A stretch of 64,000 nucleotides of DNA from CAYOBW01 sp964402115 (GTDB taxonomy: Bacteria; Verrucomicrobiota; Kiritimatiellia; UBA8416; CAYOBW01), in NCBI GenBank assembly GCA_964402115.1, contig CAYOBW010000007.1, forward strand, positions 6,359-70,358. Reading direction: 5' to 3'. A model generated the notes under the pieces. The model saw only the letters and a program-made list of their open reading frames with translations. It did not search any database and had not been told where the DNA came from. The position numbers were made by a program, and so were the translations under genes. Positions 54,121-63,300 of the stretch are shown piece by piece (position 1 is the first letter of the stretch; each line of letters opens with the position of its first letter).

Positions 54121-56175
54121 ATGAACGGGAGGATGCGAAAGGTCGGTGGCGTGGCTTGCATATCGTCCGGCGCGCTTCGGAGCATTGCGCGGCGGGGAGC
54201 CGTCTGCGCGGCGACGCTAGTGGCGCTCGCCCTCCGCCCGGCCCTTGCCGAGCCACCGGCAACCAACCAGTTGCTCTTCTCCGTGGTGACCGATTCCCTC
54301 CCCGACAGCGGCAACACGGGGCCCTGGGCGACGTACAGCCCCGCCGGCCAGACGCTCGCCACCATCGGGTCCCCGACCGTGAAGAAGTTCGGCGGCGTGA
54401 AGTGGGAGCAGAACATCTACCGCGACGGCGACGGCTTCCTGCAGGCGCGCTACGCCGCGCCGATCGGGTGCACCGGCGTCACGATTGTCGCCGCGGTCAA
54501 GCCGATCCACGACGTGATTGGCGGCGAGCCGCGCGGCGAGATCGTGGACATCTTCTACAATCGCCTGGGGCTGGCGATCGGCCACAGCGACGGCCGGGTC
54601 ATGGTGGCCCGGAACTACTGGAACGACTGGGGGCCGGCCATTCCCAGCGGGCAAACGGTAATCCTGAGCCTCGTCGTCCAGACCGATGGCACCTACAAGG
54701 CCTACACCAATGGTGTCGAGATCATGAGCGGGGCCGCCAACGGCGACTGGACGTCCATCAACCCCGACCACACCGCGGACTGGGGCTCCGACCCCGATTT
54801 CACGCACTACGTCTCCGTGGGGCGCAATGCGCCCGACGGGTGGTCGGTCTTCAACGGCTACATCGGCGATGTATTCGTATACAGGACGGCGCTTTCCGAT
54901 GCGGACCGCGCGGCGCTGGAGGCGAGCCTGATCCAGAAGTTCGTCACCGATGCAACCCTCAGCTACCTGATCGCCGCTTCCGCGGCCGCCAACGGCGCGA
55001 TCGATCCGAGCGGCGACATCGCCGCCATTCAGGGCTATGACCAGGCGTTCACGATCACGCCGGACACGGGCTACCAGGTGGCCGATGTGCTCGTGGACGG
55101 TGTGTCCGTGGGAGCCGTACGCAGCTACAAATTCCCCGATGTGGCCGCGCCCCACACCATTACCGCCACGTTTGCCGTAGCGTTTCCGCGGACCATCACC
55201 GCCTCGGCAGGCGCCGGGGGCTCGATCAGCCCCGCCGGCGACGTGGTTCTTCCGGGCGGGCAGGACCAAACCTTCGCGATCGTGCCCGATGCCGGCTATG
55301 CGATCGCGGACGTCGTCGTGGATGGCGTGTCGCGCGGCCCCCTGAACGCCTACACATTCAGCCAGGTGGCCGCGCCCCACACCATCGCCGCGACGTTCGT
55401 CGCCCTCAACCGCAACCTTCCGCGGACGGGTCAGATTATCTTCTCGGCCGTGACCGACAGCTTCCCCGCCAACGGGGAGAGCACGGGCAACCGACCAACC
55501 TACGTCCCGTTGGGGCAAACGCTCTGGATGATCGCGAACCCCACGGCGGAAGACGACGCCGTGCTTCCTGCCGTCAAGTGGGAGAAGAATCTTTACGCGG
55601 AAGGCGACGGGTACCGACTGGGCAGTTCCTACTGGGACGCGGCAGGACAGCACCCGATCCCGTGCAACGGCGCGAGCATCGTCGTTGCCGTGAAACCCGT
55701 GCGCCTGCCCGTCCCGATGAACTGGAACTCCATCGTGGACATCTTTTATGACCGCTTGGTGCTGGCGATCGACGGCGAAACCGGGGAGCTCATCGTCCGC
55801 CGGAACGGCTCCCTCGACCTGACGGGCGCCATCATCCCCGACGGGCAGACCACGGTGTTAAGCCTTGTTGTCCAGCCGACTGGCGCGTACAAGGTCTACG
55901 CCAACGGGACCCAGGTCGCGGAGTCGACGGGCGCCAGCGACATGACGGCGCTGATCCCGGGGGTCACGGGCGGGGGCCTGAATGGCTACGGCACCTTCAT
56001 CAACCTCGGCCGCAACAACCCCGACGGGTGGACGGTCTTCAACGGCCTGATCGGCGATGTGTTTGTTTACAGCACCGCGTTAACGGATGAAGAGCGCATC
56101 CAGGTGCAGGACATCATCCAGGCCCGGCTCACGCCGCAGCCTGAACCCGGCGGCACGGTGCTCATCGTTCGTTAG
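54121..56175 (+). CDS. Secreted protein with two LamG-like modules and two bacterial repeat domains, GTVLIVR tail
   Basis: 684 residues. The ATG at 54121 is chosen because GGAGG (54107-54111) is 9 bases away; the in-frame ATG at 54115 is only 3 bases from it. The signal peptide ends VALALRPALA. Order: LamG-like module (LLFSVVTDSLPDSG to IGDVFVYRTALSDADR, 54268-54950); two Flg_new_2-type repeats (LIAASAAANGAIDPSG and TITASAGAGGSISPAG, 54960-55400); a second LamG-like module (IIFSAVTDSFPANG to IGDVFVYSTALTDEER, 55429-56130); the tail PEPGGTVLIVR. It is a short version of the architecture in the two preceding genes, without PATR or Ig-like repeats. It is probably a secreted or surface-attached glycan-binding protein. 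The phosphoesterase gene at 56209 follows after 33 bases. Confidence 0.82.
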   Translation: MNGRMRKVGGVACISSGALRSIARRGAVCAATLVALALRPALAEPPATNQLLFSVVTDSLPDSGNTGPWATYSPAGQTLATIGSPTVKKFGGVKWEQNIYRDGDGFLQARYAAPIGCTGVTIVAAVKPIHDVIGGEPRGEIVDIFYNRLGLAIGHSDGRVMVARNYWNDWGPAIPSGQTVILSLVVQTDGTYKAYTNGVEIMSGAANGDWTSINPDHTADWGSDPDFTHYVSVGRNAPDGWSVFNGYIGDVFVYRTALSDADRAALEASLIQKFVTDATLSYLIAASAAANGAIDPSGDIAAIQGYDQAFTITPDTGYQVADVLVDGVSVGAVRSYKFPDVAAPHTITATFAVAFPRTITASAGAGGSISPAGDVVLPGGQDQTFAIVPDAGYAIADVVVDGVSRGPLNAYTFSQVAAPHTIAATFVALNRNLPRTGQIIFSAVTDSFPANGESTGNRPTYVPLGQTLWMIANPTAEDDAVLPAVKWEKNLYAEGDGYRLGSSYWDAAGQHPIPCNGASIVVAVKPVRLPVPMNWNSIVDIFYDRLVLAIDGETGELIVRRNGSLDLTGAIIPDGQTTVLSLVVQPTGAYKVYANGTQVAESTGASDMTALIPGVTGGGLNGYGTFINLGRNNPDGWTVFNGLIGDVFVYSTALTDEERIQVQDIIQARLTPQPEPGGTVLIVR

Positions 56176-56208
56176 GACGGGGGCTGGACCAGAAGGAGCA
56201 GGAACAAG

Positions 56209-58053
56209 ATGAAGTCGAGCCAGATCGGCGCGGGCCTGGCGGTTGGTGCTCTCATGCTGTTTGCGGACCGCTGCGCGCCTCTGGCGCGCGCGGCCGATGT
56301 GACGTTCTTCTGCTACTCAGACATCCACTACGGGGCGGACAACGGGGGCAAGGCCCCCCCCAAGGTGCGCAGCGAGATGGTCGAGCCGATCAACACGCTG
56401 CCCGGCACCCCCTACCCCACCCCGGCTGGCGGCGTGGTTGACACGCCCCGGGGCATCGTCATGCAGGGCGACCTCATCAACGACGGCGCCGTTGCCGAGA
56501 AATACCCGACGCAGTGGGCCAACTACCTGGCTGACTTCGGGGTCAACGGCGAAGGCCGTTGCAAGTTCCCGGTCTTCGAGTTGGTCGGCAACCACGACCT
56601 GCACGAGAACCTGTTCGTTTTCAACCAGGTCCGGGAGCGCAACGTCGTCCGCAAACGCCTTGGCCTCATCGGCAACGTCTCGTCGAACGGCTACCACTAC
56701 TCCTGGGACTGGGACGGCGTGCATTTCGTCAATGTCAACCTCTTCCCCGGCAACGTGTGGGAGGGCGAGGCCGATTCCTACGGTCGGGCGCACAACCCGC
56801 TCTACGCGCGGGATTTCCTGGTGGAGGATCTGCGGACGCATGTCGGCAACTCCGGCCGCCCCGTCGTCGTGGTCCAGCATTTCCGGCCGATTGACGAGAA
56901 CTGGTGGACCTACAGCGCGGCGGACAAGTACCAGCGGGTCCTGCAGGACTACAATGTCATCGCCATCCTGGTCGGGCACCAGGGCGGCGGCGTCAACAAC
57001 GTCTGGCGCGGCATCAACTGGATCAGCAGCAACGGGGAGCTGATCGTCTGCCGGATCACGACGAACGCGCTCACCGCCGTCAGCCGCAACGCCACGGCCT
57101 GGGGACCGGTGTTCCAGAAGAAGATCTTCTTCGGCTACGAGGCCTCGGGCCTGCCGGCCGTCGTGAACAACGGCTCCTGGGCGTCGAACGTAACCGCCAC
57201 CAGCGCCAGCCTGTCCGGCAAGCTGCTCTTCGCCGCCGCCGCGCCAACCGCACTCACCGCGCACTGGGGCACGACCGACGGGGGCGCCAACCCCGGCGCC
57301 TGGGAGCACGCCACGCAGCTGGGCGCCCCGCAAACGGGTGCTGTCTGCGTCAGCGCCATTGACGGCCTGCGGCCCTGGACGACGTACTACTACCGGTGCC
57401 GCGCCGCCAACGCCAAGGGCGAAGCGTGGGCGGCGTCCGCCGTGCCATTCCACACGCCCGGCATCCTGCCGGCCGGCTGGGAAACGACGCTGATCGGCTA
57501 CGCGCAACGGCCGGGCGGCGGCGCGCACGTCGAGAACGACGTCTTCACCGTGCGGGGCTCAGGCCGCGACATCGGCGAGCGCGGCGAACGCAGCGACAAC
57601 TTCCAGTTCGCCTATCGCCACATGGAGGGGGATGGCGCCTTCAAGGCGCGCATCGCCACCGCCGAGGTGAAAAGCCGCGAGCCCAAGATCGGGATCATGC
57701 TCAGGGAGTCCACCGACGCGGGCACGCGGCACGTTTCCCTGCTGCTGATGCCCAGGGGCGGTTTGCGCTTCGTGGCGCGCAAGGCTGCCGGCGGTGCGAC
57801 GTCCACGACGATCCTCGCCGCCGTGAAAGCCGCGCCGTGCTGGGTGAAACTGGTGCGGCGCGCGAACACGTTCACAGGCTTCACGTCCGAGGACGGCGTG
57901 ACGTGGACCCCGGTGGGCGAACCGCTGACGCTCGAGCTGCCGGCGCGCTTGCTCGCGGGCCTGGCCGTGACAGCAGGCAATCGCGACGAATCCAAGCTCC
58001 ACACCTCGACCTTCGACCAAGTGGCGGTCACGGGGCCGGAGCCGACGCCATGA
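56209..58053 (+). CDS. Secreted metallophosphoesterase with FN3 and concanavalin-like domains
   Basis: 614 residues, signal peptide MKSSQIGAGLAVGALMLFAD to about residue 28. The phosphoesterase domain (about 30-310) has CYSDIHYG, MQGDLINDG, LVGNHDLH, VVVQHFRP and ILVGHQGGGV; as in the protein at 17213, the final His of GHxH is Gly. The subfamily marker NVSSNGYHYSWDWDGVHFVN is present. An FN3-like domain follows (about 325-420: SWASNVTATSASLSGKLL; LRPWTTYYYRCRAANAKG). A DUF1349-like concanavalin sandwich closes the protein (FAYRHMEGDGAFKARIATAE; LRESTDAGTRHVSLLLMPRG). The substrate is unknown; glycan-linked phosphate or extracellular organophosphate is possible. The stop overlaps a possible start at 58050 of the next phosphoesterase gene, so the pair is probably co-translated. 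Confidence 0.82.
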   Translation: MKSSQIGAGLAVGALMLFADRCAPLARAADVTFFCYSDIHYGADNGGKAPPKVRSEMVEPINTLPGTPYPTPAGGVVDTPRGIVMQGDLINDGAVAEKYPTQWANYLADFGVNGEGRCKFPVFELVGNHDLHENLFVFNQVRERNVVRKRLGLIGNVSSNGYHYSWDWDGVHFVNVNLFPGNVWEGEADSYGRAHNPLYARDFLVEDLRTHVGNSGRPVVVVQHFRPIDENWWTYSAADKYQRVLQDYNVIAILVGHQGGGVNNVWRGINWISSNGELIVCRITTNALTAVSRNATAWGPVFQKKIFFGYEASGLPAVVNNGSWASNVTATSASLSGKLLFAAAAPTALTAHWGTTDGGANPGAWEHATQLGAPQTGAVCVSAIDGLRPWTTYYYRCRAANAKGEAWAASAVPFHTPGILPAGWETTLIGYAQRPGGGAHVENDVFTVRGSGRDIGERGERSDNFQFAYRHMEGDGAFKARIATAEVKSREPKIGIMLRESTDAGTRHVSLLLMPRGGLRFVARKAAGGATSTTILAAVKAAPCWVKLVRRANTFTGFTSEDGVTWTPVGEPLTLELPARLLAGLAVTAGNRDESKLHTSTFDQVAVTGPEPTP

Positions 58054-58121
58054 GGCGCAACCCGCTCGCCGTGCAAGCCCCGTTCCCGACGCGAAACCGC
58101 TACAACCCGGAGAGCTGCGTT

Positions 58122-60317
58122 ATGCCCCGGACTCCGTTCCAGCCACTTGCCCGCCTGCTGGCGACCGGTGCGCTGCTTGGCCTGTGCGTTTTCCTCGCGC
58201 CGGTGGCTCGCGGCTCGGATGCGCCGCTGCTCGACCTGGATGCCGCGGGTCTGCCACCGGGCGAAGTGAGCGTATGGACCAACCGCGGCACCCTGGGCGG
58301 CGCATTCGAGCGCGGGACGGCCGGCGGCCCTCGCGCGGCAACGGTGGACGGCCGCGCCGCCGTCGAGTTCGCCGAGGGCCGGTGGCTGCGCTCCGCCTTC
58401 CCCACGCCGGAGGCGCTCACGGGCGGGCACGCGTTCACCGTGTCCATGTCGCTGCGGGCGACGCGGATCTACGGCAAAGGGACGGTCGTCTCGTGGTCTT
58501 CGCGGCCCGGCAACGGCGTGGAGTTCGGGTATGGCCGGGGCGCCGATGGCGCTGTTTGGGCCGGCGGCTTCCGCGCGCCCTTCCGGCGCGTTCCCGAGCT
58601 GAACCGCTGGCAGCGGGTCGTCCTCACCTACGCCGATGGCGCGCTCAGCATCTACGTCAACGGCGAGCTGGACGCGCGGCACGCGCAGACGGTAGCCCCC
58701 AAGCCCGGGGAAACCATCCTCCTGGGTGCGGTTTGGGACCCGGCAAAGAAGGTTGCGGGCATGGGCTACGCTGGCGCGGTGGCACGGGTGCAAATCTGGG
58801 ACCGGGCGCTCTCGCCCCGCGAGGTGCGGAACCTGGATGGCCAAACCGAACCGTTCGCCCCAACCCCCGGGACGGGTGTGCTGCTCGAAGAACGTTCGAC
58901 GGTTCTGCGCTGGCAAGCCGGGCACCCGGCAGCCCGCGCATTCCGCGTGCAGCTGGCGACAAATGCCGCGGCCCTGGACGGCGAAGGAGCGGCGGGGGCG
59001 GTCACGCTGGGCGAGGGTACGCTGGCGACCAACGCAGTGGAGACCGGCACGCTGGCCATCGGCCGGACGTACTACTGGCGCGTCGCGCAGGTCGCCGCCG
59101 ACGGCGCCAGGCTGGGCGCGAGCCCCGTGTGGAGTTTCCGCGTATCCGACGGTCCGGCGCTGGAGCCGCACCCGCGCCACCGCGTCGCCGCCGTGCCGAA
59201 ATCCACCGCCGCGCTCTCCTGGCGCCCGGGCCGCTATGCCGTCACCCAGGACGTCTTCTTCGGCCCCGATGCCGAGGCCGTGACCCGCGGCGCTACGCCC
59301 TTGGCCCGCGGCCTGCCGGCCACGACGACCCGCGTCGCACTCCCCGGCAACGCCCTGGAGTCCGGCAAGACGTACTACTGGCGGGTGGAAGCACACAATG
59401 GCGACCTGCCGCCGGCCCGGGGCGAGGTCTGGGCCTTCCGCGTCGAGGAGCCGCCCGTACCCGGCGACGTGACCTTCTTTGTGGTCAGCGATACGCACTA
59501 CGGCATGGACTGGCGCGGTGATGCGATCCTGCCGGCGCTGGTGGACATGCTGAACTGGCTGCCCGGCGCCACGTACCCGGAGCAGGCGGGTGGCGGCACC
59601 GTGCGCCAGCCGCGGGGCGTGATTCACATCGGCGACTGCACGAACGACGGCAAGGCCGACCAGTGGGAAGCCTTCACGCGCGACTTCGGTTTGCTGGGCG
59701 AAGGCCGTCTCGTCTACCCCGTCTACGAGACGTTCGGCAACCACGACGGCGGTCCGGCGAATCCGGTGCGCAAGGGCATCAAGGAGCGGAACGCGCGGCG
59801 ACAGGGACTGGCGCATCTGTCCGAGAACGGCATGCACTACGCCTGGGACTGGGACAACGTGCGTTTCGTCATGCTGGGCGTCTCCGTGGGCGACACGTTC
59901 AACCCCTACGATCCGCAGCACAGCTACGACTTCCTCGTCAAGGATCTCAAGGAGCAGGTTCGCCCGGGACAGCCACTCGTCCTGCTGCACCACTTTGGCT
60001 TTGACAAGGGGCACAGCATGGGCTGGTGGACCGACGCCGCGCGCGCGAAATACCTGGAGGCCATCAAGGGGCGCAACGTGCTGGGCGTCTTTCACGGCCA
60101 CGCGCATCGGCCCGAGATCTACCAGTGGGAAGGGCTCGACATCTTCCATCCCCCGCATATGCAAGTGCATGAGCAGCCGACCGACGAGCCGGCCATGCAC
60201 GGGATTTTCGTCGTGCGCATCACGACGAACGAAATGACCGTCGTCCAGCGGAACCTGGACGACACCTGGGGACTGGTGAAGCGCAAGCCCTTGGCGGGGG
60301 TCCGGGTCGCCCCTTGA
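58122..60317 (+). CDS. Secreted LamG-FN3-like-metallophosphoesterase
   Basis: 731 residues from the ATG at 58122, which has GGAGAG 7 bases before it and begins a good signal peptide (LARLLATGALLGLCVFLAPVARG). An alternative ATG at 58050 overlaps the previous stop (ATGA) and adds 24 residues. Domains: an N-terminal LamG sandwich (AFTVSMSLRATRIYGKGTVV; LNRWQRVVLTYADGALSIYV); two FN3-like domains with TYYWRV (TLAIGRTYYWRVAQVAADG; SGKTYYWRVEAHNGDLPPA); and a C-terminal metallophosphoesterase with VVSDTHYG, IHIGDCTNDG, TFGNHDGG, LLHHFGFDKG and FHGHAHRPE. Unlike the relatives at 17213 and 56209, the complete GHAH is retained, so this is the best candidate for a fully active enzyme among the three. 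The domain order is reversed relative to the protein at 56209. Confidence 0.83.
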   Translation: MPRTPFQPLARLLATGALLGLCVFLAPVARGSDAPLLDLDAAGLPPGEVSVWTNRGTLGGAFERGTAGGPRAATVDGRAAVEFAEGRWLRSAFPTPEALTGGHAFTVSMSLRATRIYGKGTVVSWSSRPGNGVEFGYGRGADGAVWAGGFRAPFRRVPELNRWQRVVLTYADGALSIYVNGELDARHAQTVAPKPGETILLGAVWDPAKKVAGMGYAGAVARVQIWDRALSPREVRNLDGQTEPFAPTPGTGVLLEERSTVLRWQAGHPAARAFRVQLATNAAALDGEGAAGAVTLGEGTLATNAVETGTLAIGRTYYWRVAQVAADGARLGASPVWSFRVSDGPALEPHPRHRVAAVPKSTAALSWRPGRYAVTQDVFFGPDAEAVTRGATPLARGLPATTTRVALPGNALESGKTYYWRVEAHNGDLPPARGEVWAFRVEEPPVPGDVTFFVVSDTHYGMDWRGDAILPALVDMLNWLPGATYPEQAGGGTVRQPRGVIHIGDCTNDGKADQWEAFTRDFGLLGEGRLVYPVYETFGNHDGGPANPVRKGIKERNARRQGLAHLSENGMHYAWDWDNVRFVMLGVSVGDTFNPYDPQHSYDFLVKDLKEQVRPGQPLVLLHHFGFDKGHSMGWWTDAARAKYLEAIKGRNVLGVFHGHAHRPEIYQWEGLDIFHPPHMQVHEQPTDEPAMHGIFVVRITTNEMTVVQRNLDDTWGLVKRKPLAGVRVAP

Positions 60318-60337
60318 ACCTGGAAAGGGCAGCACGC

Positions 60338-63300
60338 ATGAGGAAACTCGCAGCCGCATGGATCGTGACGACTCATCTCCTTCTCGGCGGCGAAATGCGG
60401 TCAGCCGCGGCCGAACCCAAGGCGGCGGTGCAGGATCGGTTCCAGTTGCTGCCGCCCGGGTCGGTCCGGCTTGAGGGTTCCATCCAGGCGCGTATCCAGC
60501 AGCAATCCGGATTGTCGTTCGACGCCAGGACTTTGGCGGCGATGGCCGATGTCTTCCGGAAACGCCAAAACGGTTTTGCCGATGGAGAGTTCTGGGGAAA
60601 GTGCGTCCGTTCCCTGTGTCACAGCTATCAATACACCGCCGATCCGCACCTCAAGGCGATGCTGGATGAGACGCTCGCCGATCTGCTCAGCACCCAGACG
60701 CCAGACGGGGCCATTACCGGCTATCGACCCGACAAACAGCCTTACGATACCGATGTCTGGGATCGCAAGTACGCCCTGCTGGGGCTGATCAATGGCTACG
60801 AGTCCACCCGTGACCCCAGGGTTCTGGAAGCCTGTCGGAAGATGGCCGACCATCTACTCGCACAGGTTGGGCCGCCACCGAAAGTCCGGGTGTACGACAC
60901 CCATTACGGGTCACGGCCAAACTTCCCGCAGAATCCCTCGCTGCGTGAAATCTGCTTCGCGGGTATCGAATCGAGTTCGATTCTCGAACCCATGGTTCGT
61001 CTTTACCGACTCACCGGAGAGCCGCGTTACCTGGAGTTCTGCCGATATCTGGTTGAAGTGGAAGGCGGCTCGCTGCGGGGCAGCATCTTCGAGGCGGCTT
61101 TGGCCGGCAGAGATGCCAAGGACTTCGGCGGAGACGGCGATCCCAACCACTCGGTTGCCCATGCCTACAGCGTCATTTCCTGCTTTGAGGGGTTGTTGGA
61201 GTACTATCGTTTCAGCGGCGACCCGCGTTGGAAGCAGGCGGCGGAGAATCTGTACGAGAATGTGCTGGCCAAGGAATTGGCCATCATTGGCTCGTGCTGC
61301 GGATATGGCAAGGTGAGCAAAGGCATTGCGCCAACCGAGCAGTTCAACCATACCGCCTTCTACCAGACTGCCCCTGTTATCGATGGGCTCGAAGGCTGCA
61401 CCCACGCGCGTTGGATGGCGTTCTGTCGTCAACTGCTTCTGCTGACCGGCGAGGCCCGCTTCGCAGACCAGTTCGAACGGACGCTGTACAACGCATTTCT
61501 TGGCGGCATCCGCCCCGACGGGGAAGCGGTCGATTACCATACGCAGTTGAACGGCACGCGGCCGGCGAAGGTGAACTATCATAAGGTGTTCAACGGCAAA
61601 GACATCACTTGCTGCTACTACAACGTCATGGATACCCTGGCGCTCATCCCCACGGTTGCCGTACTGAGCAGCGAGGGCGGGCCGGTGGTCAATCTCTACA
61701 TCCCCGGTTCCACCAAGGTGCACCTGGCCGATGGTAACGAAGTGGTTCTCGAGCAGGCGACAGACTATCCGAAGTCGGGCGAGATCGCGATCAAGGTCAA
61801 CCCGGCCAAGGCCGCCCGTTTTCCGGTCCGGGTGCGTATCCCCGCGTGGAGCGTCAAGACTTCTGTGACGGTGAATGGCAAGGCGGTCGAGGCGAAACCG
61901 GGAGCCTATCTGTGCATGGATCGCAAGTGGTCTACGGGTGACACGATTGCGCTTTCGCTGGACATGCGTTGCCGGCTGGTGCGGCCTCCGGCAGGTACGC
62001 CGGAAGACGCCAGTGCTTTCCAGGCGCTGCTGCGGGGCCCGATTGTGCTGGCACGCGACAAGCGGCTGGGCGGGAATATCCATGAGGACGTGGACATCCA
62101 GGCTGATGCCGAGGGCTATGTGAAGCTCACGGCGATGACATCGACGATTCCGGCCCTGGTGCAGTTCACCGTGCCGACGGTGAGGGGCGGCACTTTCCCG
62201 GTGATCGACTTCGCCACCTCGGGCAACACGTGGGACGCGCAGTCGGAGCGGGTCACGTGGATTCCCCGGGTCAGTCCTCCGTCAGCACGCTGGATCTGGT
62301 TCCCGGATGCAGGCAATCCCGGCGAGAACGCGCCTGTCGGTAAACGCTGGTTCCGACGCGTCCTGGAGATACCGGCCGGGCGCGAAATCAAACAGGCCAC
62401 GGCCACCGTGTGTGCCGATAACGAGTTCACGCTGTTTGTCGGCGGCCGCAGAGTCGGTTCCGGGTCTACGTGGCAGAAGCCGGTGCAGATGGATATCCGC
62501 CCCGACCTCAAGCCCGGCCCCCTGGTGCTGGCCATCGAAGCGGCAAACACGGTATTCACGGGCCCCAACCCGGCCGGACTGCTTGGATGCGTGCAGGTCG
62601 AGTTTACGGCGGGGCCGCCGCTGATCCACTTCACCGATGGTTCGTGGAAGACGTGTGACCAGGAGCTGGCTGGGTGGCAGACACTTGGTTTCAAGGATGC
62701 TGACTGGAAGTCCGCCCGGGTATTGGGACGAAGTGACATGCAACCATGGGGGGCACTGGCCGAGCTGGCGTGGGCCAAACAGGTTCCGGCACGCGTGCTG
62801 CAGCCGTTCCTGCGCGACGTGGCCACCGGCTATCTTCTGCAGTACTCGTTCATGTCGCCAAGGCCGTACTGCTGGAAGAATGACGAAACCGTGCTGCTAT
62901 CCGGGTGGGAAGTGGACAAGAGCGGCGGGCATCTGGAGTATCAGCCGACGTGTCGCTATCCCGACGGCTTTGCGTTCCATAGCGATTGGTTCAAACTGGT
63001 GGATACCAGCACGAACGCCGCCCTTACGCTCAAGCACCAGGTCGCCCGGCAGACGGAGGGCCTGGTCACGCTGGAGTTCCGCTTCAAACTGCCTGCGGTC
63101 CAGGACGGCGCCGCCTGGCAATTGCGGGACCTCGAGCGAGCCGGTGTGAGCATCGTGACCAGCGGCGGCAACCTGTGCTGGGAATCCGGGACGGTATTGA
63201 TGCCGTACGAGACCAACCGCGAATATGGCGTGAAGGTTGTTGCTGATATCACGGCAAAGAAGGCTTCCGTCTCCGTCGATGGAGAAGTGAAAGCCCGGGA

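Noticed and set aside
57612..60359. Minus-strand open frame of 915 codons opposite the two phosphoesterase genes
   Set aside because: Shadow frame; the + strand encodes complete phosphoesterase motifs.
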